From: Pseudogymnoascus destructans
Lineage: Eukaryota > Ascomycota > Leotiomycetes > Thelebolales > Thelebolaceae
Direction of reading: 5' to 3'
NCBI RefSeq assembly: GCF_001641265.1
Contig: NW_020167539.1
Location: 434,001 to 498,000 of the forward strand
DNA: 64,000 nucleotides
The notes below the pieces were generated by a model, which was not told the origin of the DNA, ran no database searches, and saw only the letters and a list, made by a program, of their open reading frames with translations. The first letter of the stretch is position 1, and every line of letters begins with the position of its first letter. Position numbers and translations under genes: made by a program. Of this stretch, positions 9,200 to 19,614 are shown piece by piece.

Positions 9200-12100
9200 T
9201 GTTTCTGACCGTTTTCCATGAATTATCCGTAGGTTCATAACCTTTCCATTTTATCACAAACTCTTCTTTGCGTCCTACTAACCTTCTGTCTAGGATCGCT
9301 TCGACTTCGTATTCAACAATGTCATTCTCTGGTTGAAGTTCTGTATCAGTCGCAATTGGGGTTCTTCCTCTTGCTGGTTCCAATAGTGAGACATGAAATA
9401 CTGGGTGTAGTCTAGACTTCTTGGGTAGCTGCAGTCTGTAATTAACTGAGCTGACTTTGTTCAATATTTTGAATGGTCCTAATTTCTTGAAGTCCAACTT
9501 TGTACTTGGTCATTTCGTTTTGATATGTTTCCGGAATAGGTATACTTTATCCCCCTCCTTGAAGGCAGGTTCCATACTGCGCTTCTTGTTTGCATACGCG
9601 GCAGATCGTTCATTTAAGAATTGGATGTCTGTCACGAGTTATTCATGGAACGATTTGAGTTGTTCCACGGCGATCATAGCTTGTTCTGCTCTTGATTCAT
9701 CCGGTCGTGGTTGTCTATATGCCTCTGGCTGATAGCTGTAATTGGCAAAGAATGGTGAGACTTTTGTTGCTTCAGTCATCACGTTATTATATGCGAACTG
9801 TGCGATGGGTAATATCTGAACCCAGTTGTCTTGTTGGTGGTTGACATAACTCCGTAGGTATTGTTCAAGGGTTTGATTTAGTCTTTCTGTTTGACCGTCT
9901 GTTTGGGGATGGAAAGCTGTTGATAGCTTATGATTTGTTCCCAAAAGCGTCATTAAAGATTTCCAAAATTTCGAAGTAAAAAGCTTGTCTCTGTCTGAGA
10001 TGATTTCTTCCGGTAATCCGTGATCGGCTAATATGACTCGAAGGAAGGTGTATGCGAGTGCTTCAGCATCACTAGCTTCTAAATATGGCACAAATATTCC
10101 ATATTTCGTGAGTCTTTCCGTAATAATCAGGATAGCATCAAATACTACTCCTGTTAACGGGTCCTGAGAGGGTGGTAGCTTGGCGATGAAGTCCAAAGCT
10201 ATGGATTTCCATGCTCCTGTTAGTACTAGTGTCAATTTAAGCTGTTCATATGGAAAGTGCCTATTAGATTTCGATTTGCTGCAAATGTCGCACTCTCTTA
10301 CTACCGTTTTTACCTGCTTCCTTATACCTAGGAAGTAGTAATGTTAGGCGATTTGTTCGGAGGTGCATGTTACTCCCTAATAGCCATGTGCTAGTAGCGA
10401 GTGTTGTTCTTGCACTAGCGGGCGTCTCATTTTGTTTGGGACATACACTAATCCTTTGAATCGGATCAATATGCAACAGATGAATGTGCAAAGCGAGTCT
10501 TAATAAAAACTGAAGGCGACTTCGCCATCGACCTTTCTTGAGTCTTTCTTCCAACTCCGAGTTCTCCACAGTGGCAATAGTGGCTAGCAACTCATTGTAT
10601 TGCATTCCTGCATCTGTCTTCTTCAATATGGCTCTAGGTCTTTCCTCTTTAGGGCCGATGTAGTCGGTCCTTCTGCTAAGAGTGTCAGCTCTTGCATTCT
10701 CAGAGCCCTTGCGATATGTAATCATGAAGTTGTAGGCTGCGAGTGTCTCTGCCCATCGGACTTGTCTGCAGTTTAAAACCTTGGTTGTGGTGAAGTATAT
10801 GAGATTCTTATGATCCGTCCATACCTTTACTGGGTAGGTCGATCCTTCAAGATATACTCGCCATTGCTCAAAAGCAACGACAATAGCTATCAGGTCCTTG
10901 TCATGGATGTCATAGTTGAGCTCCGCAGGTGACAGTTTTCTAGAGTAATATGCAACTGGCTTAGGCTTCTCGTCCTTGCCTGGCTGACTTAGACAGGCTC
11001 CAATTGCGAAGTCAGAGGAGTCCGTTTCGAGGACAATCCTCTTTGCAGGGTCGAATGTGACTAGGATAGGTGCTTCTGTGAACTTCGTCTTAAGTTCCTG
11101 AAAAGCAGCCTCTGCCTTGCTTGTCCATTCGAATGTAAGGTCTTTCCTTGTAAGCTCCGTAAGTGGTTGAGCTACCTTGGAATATCCCATAATAAACCTC
11201 CGGTAGAAGTTGGCAAAGCCTAAGAAGGCTTGTACTTCTTTGACCGTGGTTGGTGTTGGCCATTCCAACACTGCTGTGACCTTTGCTTGGTCCATTTTGA
11301 TGCCATGCGTTCCGACAATGTAGCCTAAGAATTCTACTTGATCCTTGTGGAATTCGCATTTTTCTGGCTTGAGGAGTAACCGATGCTCCTTTAACTTCTG
11401 TAATACCTTCCGAACATGACCAATGTGTTCTGTTGGGTCTCCTGAGTAGACTAAGATATCATCTAGGTAGACGATAACAAACACATCCAAATATTCATGG
11501 AGAGCTGCATTCATGAGCCTCTGCATGGATGCTGGTGCGTTTGTTAGACCAAAGGGCATAACCAAGTATTCGAACAAGCCATAGCGGGTGCGGAATGCTG
11601 TTTTCCACTCATCTCCTTTCTTGATTCGAATCAGATTATAGGCGCCTCTGAGGTCCAGCTTGGTAAATATCTTGGCTCCCTGGAACTAGTCGTCTAGTTC
11701 GTTTATCAAAGGTAAAGCATATCTATCTTTGATAGTGACATTATTCGTTCCTCGATAGTCCACGCAGAGTCTTAGCTTCTTGTCCTTCTTTGGCACAAAT
11801 AGTATTGGACTTCCTGCTGGTGATGTCTATGGTCGAATGAACCATTTTGCGAGGTTCTCATCAATGTATTCCTTCAGTACGTCTAGCTCTGCTGCTGACA
11901 TCTGATATATTGGTCCGAACGGTGGACTCTTTCCTTTCATGATAGGTATCTCATGATCCCATGGTTGGTGCTTAGGAAGTGCCTCTTCGTTAGGGCCTTC
12001 CCGGAATAACTGCTCGTATTCCTTATACTACACTGGTATTTGCTTCAGTGAGGATGCCTGGGCTAGGTCATCAGACTCGGTGGTCACACATAACTCCTTC

Positions 12101-12463
12101 CGGTCTTTGGAGGTTTTCTCCTTTTGCGGCATGTCCGTTCGTTGTTCACATGCGCATTGGCTCATCACAACTTTCTCATTCCGCCAGTCGATCTGGGGGT
12201 TGTGTTTCTTGAGCCACGGTACACCAAGTATGCATGCATGATTGTCCATGTGCACGATATCAAACTGTATCGTTTCCTTGTGTCCGCGTAGCATGACCAT
12301 TCCTAATGGGACCGTCTTGGGTCACCATTCCATTGTTAGTTGAGATGGGCTCTCCATCTACAACCATTAATGGGTATGGGTCGGTCTTCAGTTGCATCCT
12401 GAAACTGTATGTGTCTGCTACTTTCTCTGTCATAAAGTTGCCCGTTGCTCCTGAGTCTATCAT
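9200..12463 (-). pseudogene. Gypsy pol: protease, RT-RNase H, integrase, chromodomain
   Basis: Protease: MIDSGATGNFMTEKV at about 12463, then ILGVPWLKKHNPQIDW. Reverse transcriptase: FVPKKDKKLRLCVDYRG, KIFTKLDLRGAYNLIRIKKG and YLDDILVYS. RNase H: VLETDSSDFAIGACLSQ ... DHKNLIYF. Integrase: LDFIAKLP, ISDRDKLF, FHPQTDGQTERLNQ. Chromodomain near 9200-9330: YEVEAILDRR ... FVIKWKGYEPTDNSWK. Stops interrupt it near 9645 (TAA), near 9520 (TGA), near 11690 (TAG) and near 11830 (TAG), plus frame changes around 10260 and 12030-12290. Four visible stops fit C-to-T changes. There is no intact polyprotein. Confidence 0.9.
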
Positions 12464-12588
12464 AGCTCAGAGGTGTTGCTGTTGTATCTTAGCAACCACA
12501 TATAGCTGCATGCCGCCCATTGTGGCACATAGCTGGTTTCTACTAGGCCTCTTTGTGTCGCTCGCCAGTGCCCTACTGCTGAGGACTC

Positions 12589-14030
12589 CTAGTTTTTTGA
12601 ATTGTCTGAGGAATAACCGTCTGAGGAAAATCCATCATGTTCACCATATTCTAATGGTCGTAGAACTGGTACCCTTTCTCTTCTTCGTTCTGCTTCACGG
12701 CGTAGGCGTTCGTGTGCTTCTAACACTCGTGTTCCCCTTTCTTCTCTTGGGATGCTTTCCTGCTGGTGAGGGTATTCTGGTTGGCACCTCACTGTGCGAA
12801 CTGCAACCTCCCAGTCTTGTGTAGTGTCCTGCCAGCTCATTGGTGGCTTGGGCACAGGAATTCTTTGATCAACCATCTCCTGAAGCATGGCTTCCTTAAA
12901 GGTTCTTACTGCTCCTGGCAGTTGTTCCTTGAAGAGAGTCTTACTTGCTGTCTTCTCAAATGCTTGTAACCAGTGCTTTTGAGAGCTAGTGAGCTCCTTG
13001 TCGTCGTTCTTGTCTTCTCTGTTTGACAAGTGGAATTCCTCGAGATCCTGAGTAGTAATACTCCAGTTCTCTTTTCCTTTTAACGTGGCACATAGCTGTC
13101 CTCGCGGGGCGTTGCACCCGCCTTGACCTTGCCAAGTAGCATTAAGCTGTTTGCCATACTTTCGTCCTCCATTCCCTTTCTTTGACTGTCTGCAGTTTCG
13201 CGCTATGTGCCCAGGCTTATTGCAGTTGAAGCAGAGCCGTTCTTGGAACTGTCACTCCTTGTTGGAATTGTGGGGTTTGCCATTAGGCTTGAAAGTAGCG
13301 TCGAGTTCCATAGGTTGGGGCCAATGACTCTTTGTTTGTCTTCTCTTCTGAATCCAGTGTTGACTAGGTGGTCCCCCTTTCTTCTCGAGTTGCTGTTCGT
13401 AGTGATGATTGTCAATCTTCTGAGCCAATTCAATCATCTCTCTAAGGTCATCTGGTTTGTCAGACCTTGAGATTTCGTCCTTCACATGGTCTTTCAGACC
13501 TGCGTAGAATTGGTCACAGATAGCCTCATCTCCCCAGTTGGTGAGAGTTGCATGCTGTTGAAACTCAGCGGTGTATGCAACTGCTGACCCTCTCTGCTTG
13601 AGAGCCTGGAGTGCCCTGACTGCATTTCGTCGTTCATCGAAGTTTGCCTTCAGCGTTTTGAGGAATCTGTTCCAGGATACAAAAATTTCCTTCGTTCCTT
13701 GGCTAGCTAAGGTGTTGCATTTTCCATCGGGTGTTTGATGGTTCATGTAGTCAGCGAGGTAGTTAGAGATCCATTCTGAGGCTGGTCCTCAAAAGAGTGC
13801 CACAGCCCATAGGACCTGTTCCACTTCTTTGTTGAAGTGTTTGCGTTAAACACCATCCATAGCTCCGTCTGGATGATGAAGCTCTTAAGCTTCTTGCGAT
13901 CCCCATAAAAGGTGTCTGGGAATGCAATCTTCAACTTGTCCGAAGGGTGAGCCTGTGGGGCTTCGATGGTAGGTTCAGTAGCAACCTTCCCCTTCAATCC
14001 AACGTTTGATCCAGTATCGTCTCCAGCCAT
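12589..14030 (-). pseudogene. Gypsy gag with zinc knuckle, broken
   Basis: Starts MAGDDTGSNVGLKGKV at 14030 and contains the gag signature IAFPDTFYGDRKKLKSFIIQ. A frameshift and a TGA stop near 13790 follow (readable as GPASEWISNYLADYMNHQT). It continues through FQQHATLTNWGDEAICDQFYAGL (13252-13746) and a CX2CX4HX4C-type knuckle near 13190-13250 in another frame, to the acidic linker ending GYSSDNSKN at 12589. Gag would coat the element RNA. At least three frame changes make it inactive. Confidence 0.82.
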
Positions 14031-14179
14031 GTTGCTTTGTGTGTAAGCCGGTACCTCATAGAAGTGGTGCTCAAAGTGTAATGCTGACTTCTAAATGATA
14101 GAAGACACAGAGGTTTCTTGCGTAAGGTTGACTTGACAGAGGAGGCAGGGGATTAGACACAAAGGCTTTCCAAGTAACA

Positions 14180-14473
14180 CGTTACAGTATTGTAAAGAAT
14201 ACTATATTGAGTTGAGCACGAAGCTCCTATCTAAGGAACTACTATCTACTTATATAGTGGCGTCGTGCCTTATGGGTAATCTGAATAGTTGGCGGATAGC
14301 TAGATATTTAGGATAGTTTGTGGATAGCTCAACTATCCAATATCCACTAGTTTCTGCAACTATCCATTAGCCCCGTCACATGGCAGCCTACTCTGCTTGC
14401 CCCCTGTGACTCACACGTCACGTTACTAGGCCCTGGTCCTGTAACCATGACATCACGTTACTATGCCGTAACA
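14180..14473 (-). repeat. 5' LTR of the gypsy element (approximate 3' boundary)
   Basis: On the minus strand it begins TGTTACGGCATAGTAACGTG at 14473. It contains a CACGTCACGTTAC duplication, a TATATAAG box near 14252-14259 and a pyrimidine/AT-rich R-U5 region, ending near GTAACG/TGTTAC at about 14180. With only one LTR present, the exact 3' border and the target duplication cannot be fixed. It is clearly different from the TGTAATGG LTR family. Confidence 0.65.
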
Positions 14474-15179
14474 TTTTTGGCTTAGTGGGATGTAGCATAG
14501 CATAACCATACATCGTTATAGATACAGAGCTAAAAACCTATTCAGCTTTCCTTTGCTAATGCTCAACCCCTTCTACTGTCTGCCTACTCATTTTAGATGT
14601 CATTGTAATATTGTATGTAATAGGATCTTCGACAGCTTGTAGTAGCATACTCCGATTTGCAGGAATACTACGCTCGAGTTAGTCATGTATAAATTGGTAA
14701 ATTGCAGCATCTTGTGCAGGTGTCAATACTCAGTTTTGTCCTCTATATGGCTTGCACATTATAGATGTCAGCTTCGATATGTGTCATCGTAGAGTTTCGT
14801 ACTTAATGTCAAATTTTGTAGTGACCTAGGAGATTGTATGGGCTTGTAGAGGCTTTAGCATACCCAACTCGCTTCCGCCACCTACTCGCTTCACTCATAG
14901 GTGGATAAACCACCAAGTAGTGTATTTGTATTTGCCAAATAGTGCAGACAATGCCAATAGATATCATTGCCTACTTTAAGAACTGTGTTAGCACCTCCAT
15001 CCATATGCTGTTAAATCCATGATGTTCAAGAGCGCTGCTTGACTAATACACAAGTTGCTTCGGAACCAGCTTGTGTGAAAGCTTCAGAGCTGTTTCTCAT
15101 CGATTAGGCATAGTCAGACATTTTTCTGATGTTGTTTAGGTTGAAATAGGCTTGAAGTAGGCGCATCTAATGACACCTT
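14474..15179. other. Gene-free AT-rich repeat debris
   Basis: No coding frame of note. The AT-rich sequence between the gypsy LTR and the RNase H remnant shows frequent stops in all frames. I see nothing else in it. Confidence 0.5.
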
Positions 15180-15420
15180 AAAAACCCTTCATTTTTTTCC
15201 TGGTGGCCCGAGGCTCTTATGATCCGATAGGACTTGCACTGGCATTGCTATGCCTTCAATCTCATCTCCATGCTTCAAAACACCTAATAAGCGCAAGAAG
15301 CTCCTTGTCGTAGATCTCGTAGGTGCATTCTGCAGGTGCCATTTTCTTGGAGAAGAAGGCAACAGGGTATAGTATTCCTTGGGTGTCCTTCTGTGACAGA
15401 ACTCCGGATGGACTGATAGT
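15180..15420 (-). pseudogene. Scrap of a second gypsy-type RNase H
   Basis: Minus strand reads SGVLSQKDTQGILYPVAFFS followed by KKMAPAECTYEIYDKELLAL, the classic Ty3/gypsy RT-RNase H junction. It belongs to a different gypsy lineage from the element at 9.2-14.5 kb, whose equivalent reads PVAYYSRKLSPAELNYDIHD. Flanking sequence quickly loses the frame. Confidence 0.75.
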
Positions 15421-15639
15421 CTAGGTGGACTATCAGTCTGGACTATTTAGACTAGACTACTGACATGCCTGAGTGCTCCCCATGAAGCTCTTTCATAGCT
15501 AGAACCGATTTCTAGAGAGCTCCCTGCTCATTGGTATAGTAACTGACGATTCCGAGAAGTGAATGTGCATTTGGTGAAGTCCATAAGTCGGGAGTAAAAT
15601 GGATAGAAGAGATTGCTGACTAGAGGGCTAATTTGACGT

Positions 15640-16239
15640 GTTCCTTCTCTTGCTAAAAGGCCCGGAGTATCCAGCCTTGAATGTTTGCATGTGCAGATGG
15701 TAGCCAAGTGTTAATATCAGGGTTTATGTACTCCAAAATCGTACAGAATTCCTCTCTTTCTACCATGCGGAAAAAGACATTACAAGAAGTAATCCAACGA
15801 ACAACAAGTTGCTCTAGCGTTCTAGGGTCTAATGTAGCTCCGTTGGTATCAGAATCGAGGTGCCAGCGTGAGTAGGAAGTTTCCTGACATCGTTCGAAAG
15901 CATGGCGGATTGTAGCTTGCCTAGCTAGAGACTGACATTTTTATACTGTGCGTCTTAAGGTGCTGCGTGATATTCCGTGTGCCTGCAGACTCTTTGTAAG
16001 CTTTAGGGCATAGCTTACAACTCATATTGATTCTCCAGTATTGTTGGTCCAAATTGTATCTCGTCCACCTTCAGAATCAGGTAAATGATCCCATACCCAA
16101 GACCTGCGAGAAGTATTGCGTTTGCGTTTGTGAGAAGCTGGTGCTGATGAGGTGGAAGCTGTTGAAAATTAAGTGTATCTTCATTTAGATTCTCACTCGC
16201 AAGATCAGATAACACATTAGAAGACACTTGAGAAGACAT
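15640..16239 (-). pseudogene. hAT-like transposase relic, N-terminal part
   Basis: Starts MSSQVSSNVLSDLASENLNE at 16239. After a frameshift near 16120 it reads KRNTSRRSWVWDHLPDSEGG, a BED-type zinc-finger region (SWVWDHF-like). It then gives HGISRSTLRR-like sequence with a stop and LEQLVVRWITSCNVFFRMVE, the hAT pattern preceding the dimerisation/catalytic region. Catalytic and C-terminal parts are absent. It is dead: at least one frameshift and several stops. Confidence 0.65.
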
Positions 16240-16282
16240 TATAAACGAATTGATCTGTAAAACGAAGTTCAATTCCTAGAGA

Positions 16283-16487
16283 ACACTTTAATATTTAAGG
16301 GCAACTGTGTCCTTTACGCAAAGTGAGACATGTCTTAAACTATAGTTTAAACTATAGAACTACAGTTCTCGTAAGCTAAAACGGAACTGAACGGAATAAG
16401 GAAATCTATTAACTGAACTGTAAACTTTAGAACTGAACTGAAAACTGCAGTTTAAACTGCAGTTTTGGAAAACTATTGACTACCCTG
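16283..16487 (-). repeat. AT-rich terminal region, possible 5' end of the hAT relic
   Basis: The region upstream of the hAT relic is dense in short repeats of CTGAACTG/AACTGCAGTTT type and palindromes (for example AAACTATAGTTT, AAACTGCAGTTT). On the minus strand CAGGGTAGTCAATAG begins at 16487, a plausible hAT-like terminus. The other terminus was not found, so the 8-bp target duplication cannot be checked. Confidence 0.35.
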
Positions 16488-16510
16488 CGTAGTCAAACCC
16501 AAGAGTCATT

Positions 16511-19069
16511 TTAATCCCTCCATTGGAACCGGCTCGTCTTGAACATAGTAACCATCCCCATAGGCAACAACCCTGGCTGAACAACATTTAGGCCGCCAAA
16601 CCTTCTAACCATTTCTGCAGCATACAACTGCATGATCCAGTAACGATAAGGGTCTGCATTGTCCTGGAGAAATCGGCATGGGTTTTCATCAAAGTCCTCG
16701 AGATGAAGTTGCTGTGGCTCCTCCATTAACAAGTCAAAAGCCTGAGCAAGCTCCGAAGATTTAAATTCGCGGTAGCGAGTGTATTCTTCAAAGGTGAGGA
16801 AGTCAACACTGTCCTTCAATTCGTGACCAGACTTTGGCGTAGATTCGAAAGTTTCTTTTGCATGTTGGTAAGCGTCTACCTCGTTTCGGAAAAACTCATC
16901 CATATAGATATGTGGCGAAGACGGCAGGGATTCGCGAACCAGATTTGGTCCGATGAAAGGGTTTTGCACTTCCAAGCCACCAAGAGAACTTGGAAAGTAA
17001 ATATAGCCTTCAGGAATATCCTGAATGCCGAAGCGATCAGAAAGCATCTTCTTGATAACAGAGGTAACGCTGTTGCCTTCGTCGGTAAAGAGCTGTTTCT
17101 GGATCTTCTTGAAGGTTTCCAATATCTCATCGACATGTGCGCGGCCAAAGCAATTTGCAGGGCGCCCAAAGTTGGTAGTGAAGAACCGAGTCGCGTAGAT
17201 ATTCCAAGCCTGAATCCAGTCGAAGACGCACTTGCAGGATCTCAGCTGAAGACTGAGTTCCTTGATATGTTTATCAACTTGGTTTTGGTTGATTACAAAT
17301 CGTCCGGATTCGGCGTCAAGTTTGAGGAATCCCCACACAACATCCCCAGCAGGGAGCACGGAGCTCGTTGATGTCAACTGGCTACCATGAGCAGCGATTT
17401 GAACACTGCCAGTCTTATCTTCGGCGAAATCCAAACCCATTAGCTCCGAGAACTCAGTCATAACATTCCAGCCCGTCTCGCAAGTGCTCTTATCACCCCA
17501 GAACCAGATATCGTCATGTAAGCGCCAGAGAAAGGCGCCATTTGTGCGCTGATTAAAATCGAAATCCAAGCAGAACAGAACGCTCTCGCCAAGCACATCA
17601 CTTAAGGGGCCGGATATTGGTGTCCCTCTCTTACGAATCTGAATTGGAGCGTCAGGGCCATCATTGATAAGCTGCATTGGGGCCTCTAGGGCCCTTTTGA
17701 AGAATCCAATCCATCGATCACTGACGCCATAGTACCGAAGTACGGTGAACATGGACGAGTGTGCAAGAGATGGCCCAAACCACTTGAAATCCGAGCGGAC
17801 AACAGTAACATCTTCGCCGAGCCGAGTTTTCATGATAATATCCGTTTCAAGCAGCCTCAATACCGTTTGCATAGTTTTTTGAGGGCTTTTTGTTTCCACA
17901 TCTGAACAATCGTCGCTGTTATCATCGTTGTAAGCGTGAGGAGTTTCGTCAGCACGTGACTGAAGTTGCTCAAGAAAGACGTCGTCTCTCCAGATCGTTG
18001 CGCGTTTACTCTGAACGGATTGTCCGATGCCAGCTGTGCGTAGTGAATGACCGCAATCACTCCACTGTGATATCTCAGCCTTGGTCATGGCGGGCTGTGG
18101 ATGTATCCATGTTTTTGAGGATTTGGTAAACGTTGTCAATGCCGCCTTCAAATGGGCCGACCAGGAACAACCTATGTATCTCAGGAATATGGCTTGCAAA
18201 AGATCCTCGTCGTGATAAAACCGGTATCGTCCATTGAGTTGCCGTCGTTGCTCGACGGGAGTACCTTCCACACCCCAACTCCATGTGTCCAAGTTGCGCA
18301 TCCTCATATTCAACACATCGGCTAGCTCTTTGAGAACTGTTTTGTTGTTGGCGAAATCCGTGAGCGCGGTGCGTTTGGCGTCGGTGATACCGTCGCTGCC
18401 TAATATGCCGCCGATGATCCACTTCAAAGTCTCCTCGTCAAATTGTGTTCCTGACGATAGAGATTTCTCAAAAGTCCGAGTCGATTCCCGCAGGACCTTG
18501 AGAGGCTCTTCCATATACTTCGATGACGTGAAGAGCTGGTCGAGATAGGAATTTATTGCGACAATATCAGTTTCGAGTGGCGTAAAGACGTAGGATTCCC
18601 ATGTAGAACGTTGCTCGTGCATCTCAGCGCGGCCCATTGCCTGGTACGAGGCACTCTCCGTATCGTTCTTATTGACTAGAGGGTTCTCAAGCCATTCTGT
18701 GACGAGATTCCCATACATTGCAGCGTACTCAAAACGAAGAGAGTTGACATCAAGGCGTCGGCGCAAATCCACCTCCCATTCCTTTTGCAGCCCCAAGGAG
18801 ACCGACGGATCATGTTGGGCTTGCTTGATGAAGCATCGGATACTCTCGACACTAAAGGCTACATCCCCTCCGAGATCTTCTAGAGTGCACAGCTTCTCCC
18901 CCTTGTCAAGGAGTAATAATACTCTCTTAGATTGTTGCTCCTCAGCATCCACCAACTCCAGAAGCTCAGCTTTGCCAAGTTCAAAGTTGACCCGCAACTT
19001 TGACAGCTCTTGCAACTTTGTAGAAGTTATAGAGTCAAGCACCTGAGATATGACGTCTGTGGATGCCAT
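16511..19069 (-). CDS. rvt: RVT: cellular reverse-transcriptase-related protein (852 aa, intact)
   Basis: A single uninterrupted frame from an ATG at 19069. The N-terminal ~100 residues form a Leu/Glu-rich, probably coiled-coil region (KLQELSKLRVNFELGKAELL). The polymerase core has motif A at about residue 426 (VVRSDFKWFGPSLAHSS), motif B at about 480 (RGTPISGPLSDVLGES), motif C at about 518 (WRLHDDIWFWGD, with HDD in place of the retroviral YxDD) and a following GLDFAEDKTGSV block at about 553. A long C-terminal extension ends near QLYAAEMVRRFGGL. No gag, protease, integrase, endonuclease or LTR accompanies it. This matches the fungal rvt family, single-copy cellular genes; the Neurospora protein is reported to polymerise NTPs and dNTPs with Mn2+. 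Family assignment is recognition of motifs and architecture; its role here is unknown. It is intact although repeats lie on both sides. Confidence 0.85.
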   Translation of the reverse strand: MASTDVISQVLDSITSTKLQELSKLRVNFELGKAELLELVDAEEQQSKRVLLLLDKGEKLCTLEDLGGDVAFSVESIRCFIKQAQHDPSVSLGLQKEWEVDLRRRLDVNSLRFEYAAMYGNLVTEWLENPLVNKNDTESASYQAMGRAEMHEQRSTWESYVFTPLETDIVAINSYLDQLFTSSKYMEEPLKVLRESTRTFEKSLSSGTQFDEETLKWIIGGILGSDGITDAKRTALTDFANNKTVLKELADVLNMRMRNLDTWSWGVEGTPVEQRRQLNGRYRFYHDEDLLQAIFLRYIGCSWSAHLKAALTTFTKSSKTWIHPQPAMTKAEISQWSDCGHSLRTAGIGQSVQSKRATIWRDDVFLEQLQSRADETPHAYNDDNSDDCSDVETKSPQKTMQTVLRLLETDIIMKTRLGEDVTVVRSDFKWFGPSLAHSSMFTVLRYYGVSDRWIGFFKRALEAPMQLINDGPDAPIQIRKRGTPISGPLSDVLGESVLFCLDFDFNQRTNGAFLWRLHDDIWFWGDKSTCETGWNVMTEFSELMGLDFAEDKTGSVQIAAHGSQLTSTSSVLPAGDVVWGFLKLDAESGRFVINQNQVDKHIKELSLQLRSCKCVFDWIQAWNIYATRFFTTNFGRPANCFGRAHVDEILETFKKIQKQLFTDEGNSVTSVIKKMLSDRFGIQDIPEGYIYFPSSLGGLEVQNPFIGPNLVRESLPSSPHIYMDEFFRNEVDAYQHAKETFESTPKSGHELKDSVDFLTFEEYTRYREFKSSELAQAFDLLMEEPQQLHLEDFDENPCRFLQDNADPYRYWIMQLYAAEMVRRFGGLNVVQPGLLPMGMVTMFKTSRFQWRD

Positions 19070-19224
19070 GACTGTAGTGGAACGAATTGATTTGAGAAGT
19101 GGTTGCTAGCTGTACGGAGTACGGAGGTTATTTTGAACATTACCTTCGTAAGAATGAGAGGAGCGTAACAGGAAATTACGCTTGTATTTATAACCTGAAT
19201 ATGGACGACAAGGTATTTGCCATA

Positions 19225-19231
19225 TGACTCA
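19225..19231. promoter_or_regulatory. Gcn4/CPC-1-type box upstream of rvt
   Basis: TGACTCA (within CATATGACTCACTC) lies 156 bp upstream of the rvt start codon at 19069. This is the core site of the amino-acid-starvation bZIP regulator Gcn4/CPC-1. I recall Neurospora rvt being reported as induced by amino-acid limitation and translation inhibitors, which would fit. A 7-bp match alone can occur by chance. Confidence 0.5.
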
Positions 19232-19454
19232 CTCTACCCACATAATCCAGGAGTTTCTGGTAACTTAAAAGATCGATTTAGTTCCATGTTGTTGGTTCTC
19301 AAACAACATAGCCAAAGGCGGACGGCCGCCTTGGCGGGATATTAACGCTAACGTCTTATGGACACCGTGGCGTGGGCTCGGCGAACGCTATTTGGTATTG
19401 CTAAATATGATAATCACTACTCGGCGTACGGCTGACTGGTGCCAGGGAAAACTG

Positions 19455-19560
19455 AGTGTAGGATCGGCATCAGTCTCGTATAAACTACGCGTAGGATTAG
19501 CACCAGCTTCATAGAAGCTGGGCGTAAGGATCAGCGCCAGCTCGGTGTTTGAGACGGGCG
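19455..19560. repeat. Imperfect tandem, hairpin-forming repeats upstream of rvt
   Basis: About three units of 33-36 bp share the pattern GTAGGATYRGCRYCAGYYTC. Several can fold locally, for example CCAGCTTCATAGAAGCTGG and GGGCGGATCGCCC. They lie between the rvt promoter and the Tc1 palindrome. Function unknown. Confidence 0.5.
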
Positions 19561-19614
19561 GATCGCCCAGCTCAACCAGGCCTCAGGCCTGAGCTAAGCT
19601 TTTAGGGGCCAGTA

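Larger units (their letters stand above)
9200..14473 (-). mobile_element. Decayed Ty3/gypsy chromodomain retrotransposon, 3' LTR missing
   Basis: The minus strand encodes, in order, gag, aspartic protease, reverse transcriptase, RNase H, integrase and chromodomain, the order of Ty3/gypsy chromoviruses. A 5' LTR of about 290 bp lies at about 14180-14473, starting TGTTACGGCATAG on the minus strand, with a TATATAAG box. No matching 3' LTR occurs below 9200; the element runs instead into the unrelated fragment at 8847-9199, so its 3' end is lost. Several in-frame stops and frameshifts make it non-autonomous. Confidence 0.88.

Noticed and set aside
9081..9200. Extension of the gypsy chromodomain frame to 9081
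   Set aside because: The last ~40 codons run antisense through the coiled-coil fragment; the real element ends at or near 9160-9200.
16823..17371. Plus-strand 182-codon frame opposite rvt
   Set aside because: Antisense shadow; the minus-strand frame holds the RT motifs.
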